Assembly: GCF_028583425.1 (NCBI RefSeq)
Contig: NC_072791.1
Location: 30,325,368-30,389,367 of the forward strand
Origin: Eublepharis macularius
Taxonomy: Eukaryota > Chordata > Lepidosauria > Squamata > Eublepharidae
Length of the DNA stretch: 64,000 bases
Direction of reading: 5' to 3'
The translations under genes were made by a program, and so were the position numbers. The notes beneath the pieces were generated by a model. That model had not been told where the DNA came from. It made no database searches and saw only the letters and a program-made list of their open reading frames with translations. Shown one piece after another: positions 1 through 11,454 of the stretch (position 1 is the stretch's first letter; each line of letters opens with the position of its first letter).

Positions 1-2
1 GC

Positions 3-128
3 GAGTGGGTGTTCTCCCACCTGGGAGACCTCTTCCGTCCCCGCCTGGTGAGCATGTTGATGTTCATCAAGGTGAACCTCAACCTACTGGGGCACCCTCC
101 CGTGGACCTGGACCTCCCCGGGCTCTGA
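3..128 (+). mobile_element. hAT-type transposase C-terminal fragment
   Basis: An open frame running in from the window edge ends at a TGA at 126-128. It reads WVFSHLGDLFRPRL and then MLMFIKVNLNLLG. This resembles the C-terminal dimerisation region of hAT transposases (a short F-S-x-x-G-D block, R-x-R-L, then V-x-M-L-x-F-I-K-x-N-L). The segment between R-L and M-L-M-F is shorter than usual, so the copy may be slightly deleted. Only about 41 codons are visible. It could instead be a domesticated hAT-derived gene end. It lies at the head of the GC-rich repeat block that fills intron 2 of serpin gene A, so it may be the 3' end of a large hAT element. Confidence 0.45.
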
Positions 129-1501
129 GCCCCCCTAGGGTTGTGGCCAGCCCAGCTCATCCACAGCGGGCTCAAGCCTCCCTCAGTTCTCGGGGCTGTT
201 TCCATGGATGATGACCCTTTGCCCTCCTCTTCCAGACGAGTTCCCATTCCCTCTTCACACCTCTGGATCTGCTCAGATGCCTCCCAACCTCTCCTGTCTT
301 TCCCATCCCGTCCTTTCCGCGAAGGCTGGAACGTGCTGTGCTGCTTGCTGATGCTGCTGCTGGCCACGAGAAACAGCTCTGCTGCTGTTGCTGATGTCAG
401 AGTGGCACTGTACGCCCCCCCCCATCCATGGCACCTGGTGTCCCCTCTGAGCAGGGGGTATGGCTCCCTCCCACCCTTTCCACGAAGGCAGGGGTGCTGT
501 CTGCTGCTGCCCGTTTGGACCCCAAGGGGCAGCTCAGCTGCTCATGCTGAGATTGACAGGTTCGAGCTGCATGGGGCACCCCTATCCATGTGCACTGGCT
601 GACCTCTCTGTGCATGGGGGGAATGGGTCCCACAACTGATGTCCTTTCCATGAAGGCAAGAAGGTGGGTGGTGCCGACTGCTACTGCTCTTGAGCACGGG
701 GAACTACCATGCCACAGCCACCTTCTTTGGGCCTTTCCAGTCCTGCTCTGCCATGTGTCTTTGACAAACAACCGTTTTTGCAACTCTTCCAATCAAGGTC
801 ATGGACATTCCCTCATTCGAACTCACCCTCTCTGAAACTGCTCCAACTCCTCCCCGCGACCTCTCCTTTCCAGGCCACCCCATCCTTTCTGCAAAGGCAG
901 GAAGGTGGTTGATGTCTGCTAGTGGTGGTTTTGGCCATGAGGGGCAGCTCAAGAGCTGTTGCATATATGGTTGTGCAGCATGGAACGCCCCTTTCCATGG
1001 GCACATGCTGTATGCGAGGGCAGGAAGGTTGTTGAGGTCTGCTGCTGCTGCTTTGGGGCATGAGGGGCGGCTCCGGAGATGTTGCCGATGTGAGAGTGGG
1101 ACTGTGCGTTGTCTCCCCCTCCTGTCCTGCCCATCCCCCACATTCCGCAAAGGCAGGATGGCGGGTCAGGTCTGCCCCTGCTTCATAAGAGACGATCCTG
1201 TTACTGCTCCCTCCTTGGTTACACAGCTTGGTTGCGATCGAGCAGCCGATTGTACCATATAGGGGAAGAGTTGGTTGACAACGTGGTGGTTACCCTGTCT
1301 ACGGGACTGATGGGACCTCTTTCAGCTGGGTGGGAATGTGTCCTGCAATTCTGGTCCTTTATGGTGAGGCAGGAAGGTGGATGGGTGCAGTCAGCTGCTG
1401 TCGGCTATCTTACTGCTCTCCCTTTGGTTACACAGCTTGGTTGTGATCATGCGGCCGATTGTAAGGATGCAGTTGGTTGACAATGTGGAGGCTCCCCTTT
1501 C
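129..1501. repeat. GC-rich diverged tandem array, left part
   Basis: Units of roughly 120-240 bp recur with a shared core of the form 'tttcc-cgaaggcaggaaggtggg' near 318, 479, 650, 890, 1012, 1146 and 1365. Each core is followed by a 'gctgctgctg' type stretch. The open frames here are composition artefacts of GC-rich DNA and change frame from unit to unit. The array is interrupted by the L1 at 1502-7238 and resumes afterwards. Confidence 0.6.
1486..1501. repeat. L1 target-site duplication, 3'-side copy
   Basis: TGGAGGCTCCCCTTTC is identical to 7239-7254 and directly abuts the T-rich (A-tail) end of the L1. Confidence 0.9.
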
Positions 1502-2017
1502 TTTTTTTTTAATTTTTTTTTAATTGGGTGAGTAATAAAAGACAGGAAAAAAATACAGATTTTCCATTAATCCCCTTGTTTTCTTATTCCTCCACCCTTT
1601 CTCCCCTCCTTATCTTAGACTTCCAACAGTTTTCCAACCCGCTGTCCACCTCTACATCTAATATCTCTATTTAACTTCTATAATTAATTCTTATAGCCTT
1701 AATTACCTTCTTTAAATGCTTTCCATATTAAAATACATTTCTAAACCATAAATTACATTTCTAACTTACCTATATTTCTTGTAAAGATCAACATCTCCTC
1801 TCTAGTTATTCAGTTAATAATTATCTAGCCCCCATAACTCCCCCTTCACGTCCCATTTCTTCTCTAAATACTGTTTCAATTTTCCCCAGTCATTAAAAAT
1901 TTCTTCTGAATTCTGTTCTCTTAGCTTCCTTGTTAGTTTGTCCATTTCTGCCATGTACAGCAATTTTTGTATCCAATTTTCTATGGATGGTATTTCTTGC
2001 GTCTTCCAGAGCTGAGC

Positions 2018-5000
2018 TTATAAAATCCTTGCCACCGTTGTCATATAAAATACTAGTGTTCTGTCTTGTACGGGAACCCTTTCTAAATCCAAATTTAGCA
2101 ATAGCAATTCTGGGTTTTTACTTATTTGCCTTTGTAAAATTTCTGACATAGCTTCTATAATATTCCCCCAGAACTGCTTTGCCATTTCACAAGTCCACCA
2201 CATGTGATAAAACGATCCTTCATGTTTCTTACATTTCCAGCATTTATCTGACATTTGATTATTCCCATTTGCTATCTTCTTTGGCATTAAATATCTGTAC
2301 ATCATCTTATAGATATTTTCTTTAAGATTGGTACACATAGATATCTTCAAAGTATTTTTCCACAAGTATTCCCATGCCTCCGTTGTTATATCTCTGTTAC
2401 ATTTTATAGCCCACTTCACCATCTGTACTTTAACAGTCTCATCCTCTGTGTGCCATTTAAACAAAATCTTATAAACTTTAGATATAAATTTTTTGCCATC
2501 TTGCAATATACATTCCTCCAATTCAGAGTTCTTCATTTTAAATCCAGATTCCCAACAATCTGAGTCATACAAGTCTTTAATCTGTGTATACCATCCGTAG
2601 TGGGAGGATAACTCCTTATTTGTTTTAATCTTGATCATATTTTGTTCCACTTTCAGCATTTCCTTGTAGGTCAAGCATTCCTCTCTTTTATAAATTATTC
2701 TTGGGTCAATAGCTTCCGGTGGCACCACCCACATCGGAATACCTTCATCCAACTATTTTTTATATTTTAACCAAACAGTGAAGAGGCTTCTCTTTACATA
2801 ATGATGCAAAAACATAGAGTCAGCTTTAATTTTATCGTACCACAAATAGGCATGCCAACCAAAGAGCTTTTTATAACCTTCAAGTGTTAAGAGCTTAAGG
2901 TTTTTTAATAACATCCATTCTCTAATCCAGACAAGACATATTGCTTCATGATATAATCGTATGTTTGGTAGTTGTAGTCCCCCTCTTTCTTTAGCGTCAC
3001 ATAACACTTTCATTTTCACTCGGGGGTTCTTCCCAGCCCATACAAAGTCCGATATTTTTCTCTGCCATTTATCAAATTGTTTGTTGTCTCTTATTATTGG
3101 TATCATTTGCAATAAAAACATAATTCTTGGTAACACATTCATTTTAATTACTGCTATTCTTCCTAACCATGACAGACTTAACTTATTCCATTTAATCATA
3201 TCTCTATCTATTTGCTGCCACAGCTTCTCGTAATTGTTCTTGAATAAATCAATATTCTTTGCAGTTAATTCACTTTATGTGTTACCTCACAGCTGGTAAT
3301 GTCCATTAATTCTTGTTGTTTTTGCTTGGTCATGTTCTTACACAAAATCTTTGATTTTCTTTTATTGACATAAAATCCTGCTAAATCTCCAAACTCTTTT
3401 ATCTTAGACAACAATTTAGGCATATTTTGAATCGGATCTTCTACTATAACCATTACGTCGTCTGCAAAAGCTCTTAGTTTGTATGTAAATCCCTTGATCT
3501 TCATGCCTTTTATTTCGTCATCCTCTCGTATCTGCATTAACAAAATTTCCAAAACCATAATAAACAACAATGGAGACAATGGGCACCCCTGTCTTGTTCC
3601 TTTCTGTATTTCTAATCTCTTAGTTAATTCATCATTTATCACAATTGCTGCACGTTGGTCTTTGTATATTGTTCTTACTGCTTGAATAAAGCCTTTCCCC
3701 ATCTGTAATTTCTCCATTATGGCGATCATAAATCCCAATTTAAATTGTCAAACGCCTTTTCAGCATCCACAAAAAAGAAACCAACTTCTTTTTCACAATG
3801 TCTGTCATAATATTCTATTGCATTTAACACTGTCCTTAAGTTGTCTTTAATCTGTCTGTTTGGCAAAAATCCTGCTTGCTCTTCTGGTATAAATTCAATC
3901 AACCACTCTTTCAGTCTTTCCACCAATATTTTAGCAAAAATTTTGTAGTCATTGTTGAGTAAAGATATAGGTCGATAGTTCCTCATGTTAGCCAAATCCT
4001 GCTCCTCTTTTGGAATCAGTGTTATATTTGCCTCGTTCCACGTTTCTGGTATGTCCTGTCCCTTTAATATTCCATCCATCACTTTTTTCAGGAAAGGCCC
4101 CACTTCTTTAACCGTTACCTTATAAAATTTACCCGTTATCCCATCAGGTCATGGTGCCTTCCCCAGCTTTGTCGATTGTATTGCCTCTGAAATCTCATTC
4201 TAAATTATTTCTGCATTTAGTTTTTCTCTCAACTTTTCTGGTATTACTGGTAAGTTAATTTTGTCCAAATATCGGTCAATAGCGTTCACATCCACCCTTT
4301 TACTCTGATATAATTTAGCATAAAACTTGTAAAACACTCTACTTATAGCTGATTGGTCCGTTAACATTTTGTCATTCTCCACAATCTTAGTTATCATTCT
4401 CTTTTCTCTTCTTTTTTTCAATTGTCAAGCTAAATATTTCCCCGGTTTGTTGGCCCCTTCAAATGTCTTTTGTTTTAACTTTTTCAATTCCCACTCCAAT
4501 TCCTTATTCTCCATAACTCTTATTTATTCTTGTAACATCCATATCTCTTGATGTAATTTCTTTTTCCCTGGTCTTTTCTTTAATTGCATCTCTTTAGCTT
4601 TAATTTTTTCCTGAATTTCTTTCCGTTTTTCCTCTTTTCTTTTCTTGTCTCTTGCATTTAAGTCCATTAAGATGCCTCTCATAACAGCTTTATAAGTGTC
4701 CCATACCTTATGCGTTGGCACTGATTTGTCTAAGTTGTATTGTATAAAAAATCTGATTTCTTTCTGTAACATATCTAGGTTGCTTTGGTGTTGTAATAAG
4801 TCTTCATTAATTCTCCATCTATACTTTTTCACACATTTTCCAAATTTCCACATGATTGGGTTGTGATCTGAGCTCACTTTAGGCATTATTTTAACATCCT
4901 TAGTCCATATTGTTAAGTCCTTTGAAGCCCAGATCATATCAATTCTCGATAAAGATGAGTGTCTCACAGAATAAAAAGTATATTGCTTAGTCTTAGGATT

Positions 5001-5519
5001 ACTTCTTCTCCAAACATCTTCTAAATTCTCCTGATTTTGTATTTCAAATTTCTTTTGTATTCCCTTCATTTTTTTGTCTGCTTGCAAATTTGCCACTCCA
5101 TTAAAATCGCCCACCAAAATTATTTGAGCATATGTCACTTGATCTAGTTGATTCATCAATTCTTTAAAAAAATTATCCTTCGCTCCATTTGGTGCATAAA
5201 TTCCCACTATCAAAATCTTTTGCATATTCCAAATAAATTCCACCGCCACATATCTGCCTTCCAAATCGTTAAATATCATTTTAGGTTGTAGCTCTTCTTT
5301 AATATACAAAACAACTCCTCTTTTCTTTTGTTTAGTTGCAGTCACAAATTCTCTACCCAATTTGCTATATTTTAAATATTTTAGATCTTGTTTTTTAACA
5401 TGGGTCTCTTGTAAACAAATTACACTGCATTGTTGTTTAAATAGCCAATGAAAAATAGCCTTGCGTTTGGAAGGTGAATTTAGTCCATTTACATTCCAAG
5501 ATATTACTTTACACTCCAT
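2018..5519 (-). pseudogene. L1 ORF2 (endonuclease, reverse transcriptase, Cys-rich end), broken
   Basis: Translation starts at 5519, two bases after the ORF1 stop, with MECKVISWNVNGLNSPSKRK. The APE-type endonuclease is visible to about 4524 with SWNVNGL, QETH, GDFN and SDHNPI motifs. RT segments follow: NYRPISLLN and the K-A-F-D-N block at 3726-4103, then R-Q-G-C-P-L-S-P-L and FADD at 3265-3738. The later segments at 2753-3199 and 2018-2752 end in the C-terminal Cys motif CWKCKKHEGSFYHMWW. The frame is interrupted at about five places, with stops or shifts near 4524, 4421-4200, 4104, 3738-3726, 3265-3199 and 2753. It therefore cannot make a full protein. Family assignment to L1 is firm. Confidence 0.88.
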
Positions 5520-5521
5520 AA

Positions 5522-6349
5522 TTATATTCTAGGTCTCTTAGGTAAGTCTTTTTCATTCTCAAGAAAGAACATCTCCATCTCATGTCGTGATCTGATGGTA
5601 CTTCTAGTTGATTTGAATTCAAAACACAAACCCTCTGGTATCTCCCATCTGTATCTTATATTTAGCTCCTTCAGGATCTGGGTAAGTTCTCTATATTTTT
5701 TCCTTTCCATCAAAATTCTCTTGGGTAGCTCTTTCATTATTCTCACCTTTTTCCCCTCGATTACCAGTGGATTTTGGAAATGTCTGCTAACAATTTCTTC
5801 TTTCATTCTTTTTGTAATAAACTGTACAATCATATCTCTTGGCATTTTTTTTTGAGCTGCGTATCTTGAATTAATTCTATACGCCACATCCAAGTTACTT
5901 GTAATCTCCTCCAATGTTTTATTCAGAAATCCTGTTAAAATCTCCAAAATCTGTTCTTGGGCAGTTTTTCCTTCCTCCTCCGCGACGCCCCTAAATCTGA
6001 GTTGCCTATCCATGTATTTGCACTCCATCACAGCCATTCTGACGCTTAACACTGAGGTTTCCACTTTGAGAGAAATAGCTAATTTTTCTGTCTTTTCTTC
6101 AACTTCATTAACTTTTTGCTGCATCGTTTGCAGTTCCTTCTTAACATCCTCCATATTCTTTGCCAGTTCAGCCACTTCAGATTTAATTGTTTCCTTAAGA
6201 TCTTTCAGCATCTCTTGCATGGTGTCTTTTAACTCCTTATTACCTTCCACCATCTTTTTGTCCAGATTATCAAATGCCGATTGCCAGTCCTTTTTCAACA
6301 TCATGGGGCTTAATTTAGTCCGCTCCCACGAGTCTGCTCTCTTCCTCAA
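5522..6349 (-). CDS. L1 ORF1 protein (RNA-binding, coiled coil), 275 aa
   Basis: Uninterrupted frame of 275 codons from MRKRADSWERTK to the stop at 5522-5524. Residues about 20-105 are rich in K/E/L heptads (KDTMQEMLKDLKETIKSEVA) and should form the trimerising coiled coil. Residues about 120-215 match the RRM-like part of L1 ORF1p, with R-Q-L-R-F-R-G-V and later R-Y-A-A and M-P-R-D-M-I-V-Q-F. The rest is the basic C-terminal domain. In the L1 family this protein binds L1 RNA and acts as a chaperone in the RNP. It lies 2 nt upstream of ORF2, the usual L1 layout. It is open but belongs to an element whose ORF2 is dead. Confidence 0.85.
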   Translation of the reverse strand: MRKRADSWERTKLSPMMLKKDWQSAFDNLDKKMVEGNKELKDTMQEMLKDLKETIKSEVAELAKNMEDVKKELQTMQQKVNEVEEKTEKLAISLKVETSVLSVRMAVMECKYMDRQLRFRGVAEEEGKTAQEQILEILTGFLNKTLEEITSNLDVAYRINSRYAAQKKMPRDMIVQFITKRMKEEIVSRHFQNPLVIEGKKVRIMKELPKRILMERKKYRELTQILKELNIRYRWEIPEGLCFEFKSTRSTIRSRHEMEMFFLENEKDLPKRPRI

Positions 6350-7238
6350 ATCCGTGATTTAAACGTTTTATCTCCACTATCTTAATCTGTTAAAGTCAAG
6401 TTGTTTTTTCTGTAATTGGCACTTTATGTCATCCAAAATGTCGGGCGTCTTTTCTCTATGGTTTTAAAGTTGAAGTCTTCCCCTTTCCCTTCTTCAAAAT
6501 GGAGCACTTCCTTTTACACTGAAGTAATGCCCTTTCCCTCTTCCAAAATGGCGCTCTTCTACTTCCTTCTTCCGTCAGTGGTCCCGCTGTCGCCTCCACT
6601 CGATGGTTTCTGATGCACTTCCTGTTCCTTCTCCCAGCCCACAGCTACCTTCTCAAGATGCTTCCTCCTTTCCCACAGTTCGTTATCTCTCCAAACCGCA
6701 AGTATATAAACAATAGTCTCTTTTCTTCTCTAACAGCTTTAATTTTTTTTATTTTCACATAAATTCCTTTCCAGAGTGTGCTTAATTAGTTCTTTACTCA
6801 ATTTCAAAGTCCAATTTCTGCTTTTATTTTATTTTTCCAGTCCAAATCTAGCATCATAGAAGAGATATCGATCTTTACCTTTTCCGCTTTTTTCTAGGTT
6901 GTAATAGCTGTTTCTGCTGTTCAAATTAGTCCATTTATGTTACTGAAGCTTGGATACGGAGGTCCTATGCCAATTTAATGACTCCAAAGCTGCTGCAGAG
7001 GTTTCAGCCACCCTTCTTAGAGTGGGACCTCAAGGCTGGGTGGGAGTCCTTTATTCAGAACCCTCCCCTCAGCCGAGATCTACTCACTCTCAGGGTCTCA
7101 AGTGTTCTAGCCTGCTCTCTGCCTGAAAGCAGGGGGCCGCAGGTGATCTTGCACCCCACCAGCCCGGACAAACAGCAACTTGGACAGCCCAGCTCCCTGA
7201 GCTGCTTCAGACCTCCATGATCCCCAAGCCAGAAGTCC

Positions 7239-7254
7239 TGGAGGCTCCCCTTTC
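7239..7254. repeat. L1 target-site duplication, 5'-side copy
   Basis: Exact 16-base match to 1486-1501. It fixes the 5' end of the L1 at 7238. Confidence 0.9.
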
Positions 7255-8740
7255 AACAGGTCCTTTCTGGCAAGGCAGGAAGGTGTGTGCTGTCGGGTAG
7301 GTCCTAAGCTGGAGCCTCAGGAGAGGTCACCTGGTAGCTGGGGGATCAGGCTGCCCCCTGGCAAATGTGGCCTCCTTTCCCCCCCTCACCAGGAATACCA
7401 GCACACTCTATTTTGGCCTGTCAGGAACAGGGGGAACCTCCCTCTCCCTCTCCCTCTCCCCCTCCCCCTCCTCAAGATGACACGTTGTGCCCATCATATC
7501 CTCCTCATGATGACACATCCTGTCCCTCCCATTCTTTCTGGCGAGGCAGGAAGGTGAGTGATGTCGGCAGCCGCCATGTGTCAGCTAAAGAGGATTCCTT
7601 AGCTGAGGAAACCTGGTAGCTGGGGGATCAGGCTGCCCCCGAGCGAATGTCACAACTCCTCCCCCCGGCGGGAATACCAGCACGCTCTACTTTGGCATGT
7701 CGGGAACAGGGGGAACCTCCCCCTCTCCCTCCCCCTCCTCATGATGACAAGTCCTGTCCCTCATATCCTTCTCATGATGACAAGTCCTGTCCCTCCCACC
7801 CTCCCCCTCCTCATGACAACACGTAGTGTCCCTCATATCCTCTTCATGATGAAACGTCCTGTCCCTCCCACCCTTTCTGGGGAGGCAGGAAGGTGGGTGA
7901 GGTCTGCTGCCACCACCACAATGTTCCTCGGTGGGACCCTCGGCTAAGGACACTAAGTAGCTGTGGGACTTTCCCCCTCCTCATGACGACATGTAGTGTC
8001 CCTCGTACCCTCCTCATGATGACATGTCCTGTCCCTCATATCTTCCCCATGATGACACGTCCTGTCCCTCCCACCCTTTCTGGGGAGGTAGGAAGGTGGG
8101 TGAGGTCTTCTGCCACCACCACAATGTTCCTCGGTGGGACCCTCGGCTAAGGATACTAAGTAGCTGTGGGAGTTTCCCCCTCCTCCCCCTCCTCATGACG
8201 ACACGTAGTGTCCCTCGTATCCTCCTCATGATGACACGTCCTGTCTCTCATATCCTCCTCATGATGACACGTCCTGTCCCTCATATCCTCCTCAAGATGA
8301 CACGTCCTGTCCCTTTCTGGGGAGGCAGGAAGGTGGGTGAGGTCGGAAGCAGCTGAGTCTCCGCTAAGCTGGAGCCTCAGGTGAAGTCACCCAGTAACTG
8401 GGGGACCAGGCTGCCCCTGGGCAAATGTGGCCTCCTTTCCCCCCCCTCGATGGGAATACCAGCGTGCTCATCTTTGGACTGTCGGGAACAGTGGGAACCT
8501 CCCCGTCCCCCTCCTCATGATGACAAGTCCTGTCCCTCATATCCTCCTCATGATGATACGGCCTGTCCCTCATATCCTCCTCATGATGACACTTCCTGTC
8601 CCTCATATCCTCCTCATGATGACACGTCCTGTCCCTGCCATCCTTTCTGGTGAGACAGGAAGGTGGGTGAGGTCGGCAGCCACCGAGTTTCCGCTAAGCT
8701 GGAGCCTCAGGTGAGGTCACCCGGTAACTAGGGGATCAGG
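7255..8740. repeat. GC-rich diverged tandem array, right part
   Basis: The array continues after the L1. The core 'tttctgg-gaggcaggaaggtgggtgaggtc' recurs near 7268, 7535, 7875, 8079, 8312 and 8645. Between cores are runs of a roughly 32-34-bp sub-unit with 'atcctcctcatgatgacacgtcctgtccctc', many times over. Higher-order units such as 'ggtcacccggtaactgggggatcaggctgcccc' also repeat near 7330, 7620, 8385 and 8715. Reading frames in it are repeat artefacts. Confidence 0.7.
7441..7480. repeat. CCCTCT simple repeat
   Basis: Pyrimidine-only hexamer run (ctccct repeated, then ccccct). Confidence 0.85.
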
Positions 8741-9492
8741 CTGCCCCCGGGCAAATGTCACAACTCTCCCCCCCCCAGCAAGAATACCAGCCCGCTCCAT
8801 TTTGGCCTGGCGGGCGGGCACATGGGGTGCTGCCGGCAAGTGGCCAGATCCTCCACCCCCTGAGTGGGGGCAGGTCATCACCATCTCCCCGTGCCCACCG
8901 GGCCTGGCGGCCACCATCCTCACCCACCTTGTGGACTCCGCTGGGAATAATAGCCCACTCCATTTTGGCCTGGCGGGCGGGCACATGGGGGGTGCTGCCA
9001 GTGAGTGGCCAGACCCCCAACCCCTGAGGGGAGGCGGCTCATCGCCATTTCCCCGTGCCTGCCAGGCCCGGCGGCTGCCATCCTCACCCACCTTCTGGAC
9101 TCCGCCGGGAATAATAGCCTGCTCCATTTTGACCTGGTGGACGGGCACATAGGGGGTGCCGCCGGCGGGCAGCCAGACCTCCCACCCCCTGAGGGGGGCG
9201 GCTCGTCTCCATCTCCCTGTGCCTGCCAGGCCAGGGGCCACTGTCCTCACCCAATTTCCGGACTCCACTGGGAATAACAGCCCGCTCCATTTTGGCCTGG
9301 CAGGCTCCATTTTGGCCTGGCAGTTGGGCACATGGGGGGTGCTGCCAGCGAGCGGCCAGACCCCCCATCCCCTGAGGGGAGCTGGCTCATTGCTGTCTCC
9401 CCATGCTCACCAGGCCCGGCAGCCACCGTCACACCACCCACCATTCCTGTATCACTGGGAACAGTGGGGCGCCCCTCCACTTTGGCCTCCCC
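8740..9492. repeat. 163-bp satellite, about four and a half units
   Basis: The marker 'ctccattttg-cctgg' starts at 8795, 8958, 9122 and 9285, giving spacings of 163, 164 and 163 bp. A further diverged unit has it near 9475. One unit carries a short internal duplication of the marker near 9300-9320. Each unit is a mosaic of 'gggcacatggggggtgctgcc', 'gtggccagaccc', 'cccctgaggg' and 'caccatcctcacccacc' blocks. The G+C content is far higher than in the serpin introns. Confidence 0.85.
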
Positions 9493-9620
9493 GATCCCTG
9501 ATCCCCGATCACGGATCGGAAACAGGAGTTGATCAGTGTGGATCGGTGATTCGGGGTCGTTGCCAGCACAGATGCACGATCAGCTTGATCAGTATTTTGG
9601 GGGGGATCGTGTCCACATCT
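9489..9620. other. GATC-dense end of the array, possible subterminal repeats
   Basis: Nine GATC tetramers lie within about 116 bases (9493-9608), in contexts such as CCGATC, CGGATCGG and TTGATCAG on both strands. Immediately after, at 9621 (ACTTATGAGTATG), homology to intron 2 of gene B begins (34236, ACTTCTGAGTATG). The position is therefore the junction between inserted array and original intron. Clustered short repeats next to an end are a common hAT feature, but no terminal inverted repeat can be proven because the other end is outside the window. Confidence 0.45.
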
Positions 9621-10544
9621 ACTTATGAGTATGGCCTGTTTCAGACAAAACAGTCATTGCTCATACAGGGAGGATTGTGTGTAGTGCGCAGCTCTGATAC
9701 GTGCAGTAAAACATAATGACTGAAAGGTCTTATGAACATCCTGAATCAAGGGCGAAAAACACCTTGATCTTTCCCCCACATTAGCTGGCTTTTGCAGGTA
9801 CTGGTCTACCTAAACCGAACAGCAAAGAACCTACAACAATAAGGGTATTCTCTATCTGCTCAGTGACACTCACTGCAAAGTTTTCTTAGGATTGCACTGG
9901 TAGGCTATTTTCTGGCTCATAAAGAAAGACTGCAGCGCAAATGGGCAGAAGCTGATATAATTCACACACCACATTGCTGCACTTGCAAAGGCATGAATAG
10001 TGAAGGAATGGGAATCGTCAGGGTTAAGGAAGGTTTATACCTTTCCCATCAGTTGGTGAAAATGATCACATAAGCGTATATAGTGCACATTTAAATACAT
10101 GTGCTTTAAAAGAGGGGTGATCTTAAGCAATTTCTCCTGGTTTAAACCTGTTTATACACATTCAGGTGTATGTAAGTATTTTGTGTGTGTGTGAAGTCTC
10201 AAGCACAGATACTATCAGATTGAGCACCTTTAGACAGAAAAAGTGTTATTGTGTTTGGAAAGTTGATAACTGATATTGTCTGCTTCCACTTGGAGATGAT
10301 TCTTAGTGTAGTTCTTGTTGCTGCAGAGTCATGTGAAGTGACAATGGAGCATCCACGCAGATATTTTCCCTGCAATTTCCTTCTCTTTGCCCTCTGTTGC
10401 TGCTATCCATCCCCTCATCAAAGAAGGACTACTTTATGCCCTTTTTAAAAATTCACAATTACTATAGCATTATAACGTTATAACGTTCTGTTGCAATAAT
10501 GTGCTAACTCCCAACTTTCATTTTATTAAAAAAAAAAGGTCTCT

Positions 10545-10745
10545 AGCCATCATAGCATAGTGGTTAGAGTGTCAGACCAGGATCTGGGAGACCCAGGTTT
10601 GAATCCCCACTCTGCCATGGAAGTCAACTTGGTGACGTTTGGCCAGTCTCACGTTCCCAGCCTAACCTACCTCACAGGGCTGTTGGGAAGCTAAAATGGA
10701 GGACAGAACAATGTAAAATGCTTTAGGTTATAGAGTCCTTTTGTT
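10545..10745 (+). repeat. tRNA-derived SINE, Sauria type (copy A)
   Basis: Has a tRNA-like head with A-box-like 'catagtggttagagtg' and B-box-like GGTTTGAATCC, followed by 'ctctgccatggaag...ggccagtc...agcctaacctacctcacagggctgttggg'. It sits at the orthologous place of gene B intron 2 (36222-36420), so it predates the A/B duplication. It is not a functional tRNA gene. Confidence 0.85.
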
Positions 10746-11454
10746 TGGAGAGTTATATAGAGAAATGTGCAGTCATTACCTTTCTCCTTATAACTCTGCA
10801 ACCCAAAGGGCTAGAGACATACCTTTAAAAAAAATCGGCGGAATAGCACATAGTAACAATGCAAAGAAATAATGATATAGTGCTATAGCAATATAACTAT
10901 TACAAATTAATAGTGTGTGGAGGGAAATTGCCTCCTCAAGGACAGAGGTAAGGAAAATGATGCTGATGTGGGGAAGCCCAGAAAAAATGTGCAGCTTCCT
11001 ATCCATATGTTATCCAAACGCACTTTAACTCCAATCTTTTCCAAAAGATCATATCATAGCAGAAAAGGACTGTATCAAAGCAGGGGAAAGCCTGGGAACA
11101 GGAGCAGTAAAAGGACATCACGTGGGAGCTCCACCGAACAGCCATCCTTTAAGGAAACCAAGGAATGGCAAAACATCCTTGTGGAAACAGTGACTGTTGA
11201 AATCCATCACTTTATATTTAACTTTTTAACACTAACAGTGTATAAATCAATGGGCTTAGGCTCTAGTAACTCGGCTTAGGATTTCACGCTATAATTTTCT
11301 GTCATCAGTGAGTACTAAAAGCAAACCAAGAGAAGATTCAAAATTCCAAATGGTCACGTAACGTTCAGATTTGGACCTGTTTTTGAATTGGCATGACATT
11401 TCAACCCTCATTACGGCATCTCATAATGTATTCCTTAATCTTTCTTTTCCAAAG

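Larger units (their letters stand above)
1502..7238 (-). mobile_element. Near full-length L1 LINE with 16-bp target duplication
   Basis: This is a complete-length L1 on the minus strand, about 5.74 kb. The 16 bases TGGAGGCTCCCCTTTC stand at both ends (1486-1501 and 7239-7254), an exact target-site duplication. The A-rich tail lies at 1502-1530 (read as T/A on +). From the 5' end come an untranslated region of about 890 bp (7238-6350), an open ORF1 (6349-5522), then ORF2 (5519 down to about 2018) and a 3' UTR of about 500 bp. ORF2 is broken in several places, so the copy is dead although ORF1 is open. It split the GC-rich tandem array. Confidence 0.9.

Noticed and set aside
5-1480. Several overlapping open frames of 60-150 codons on both strands
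   Set aside because: They lie in GC-rich tandem units, shift frame between units and show no conserved domain. Composition effect.
7741-8640. CRISPR-like array of regularly spaced repeats
   Set aside because: The units are head-to-tail with no unique spacers, in a vertebrate genome. Plain minisatellite.
7285-9716. Long Pro/Ser/His-rich open frames, up to 204 codons
   Set aside because: They are translations of short tandem repeats and of the 163-bp satellite in all frames, with no start context or domain.
10545-10630. Possible tRNA gene
   Set aside because: The A- and B-box-like words belong to a SINE head. The cloverleaf cannot be completed and the SINE body follows.
1-11454. Search for the first coding exon of serpin A
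   Set aside because: No frame with N-I-F-F-S-P or similar exists here. The exon is expected upstream of the window.
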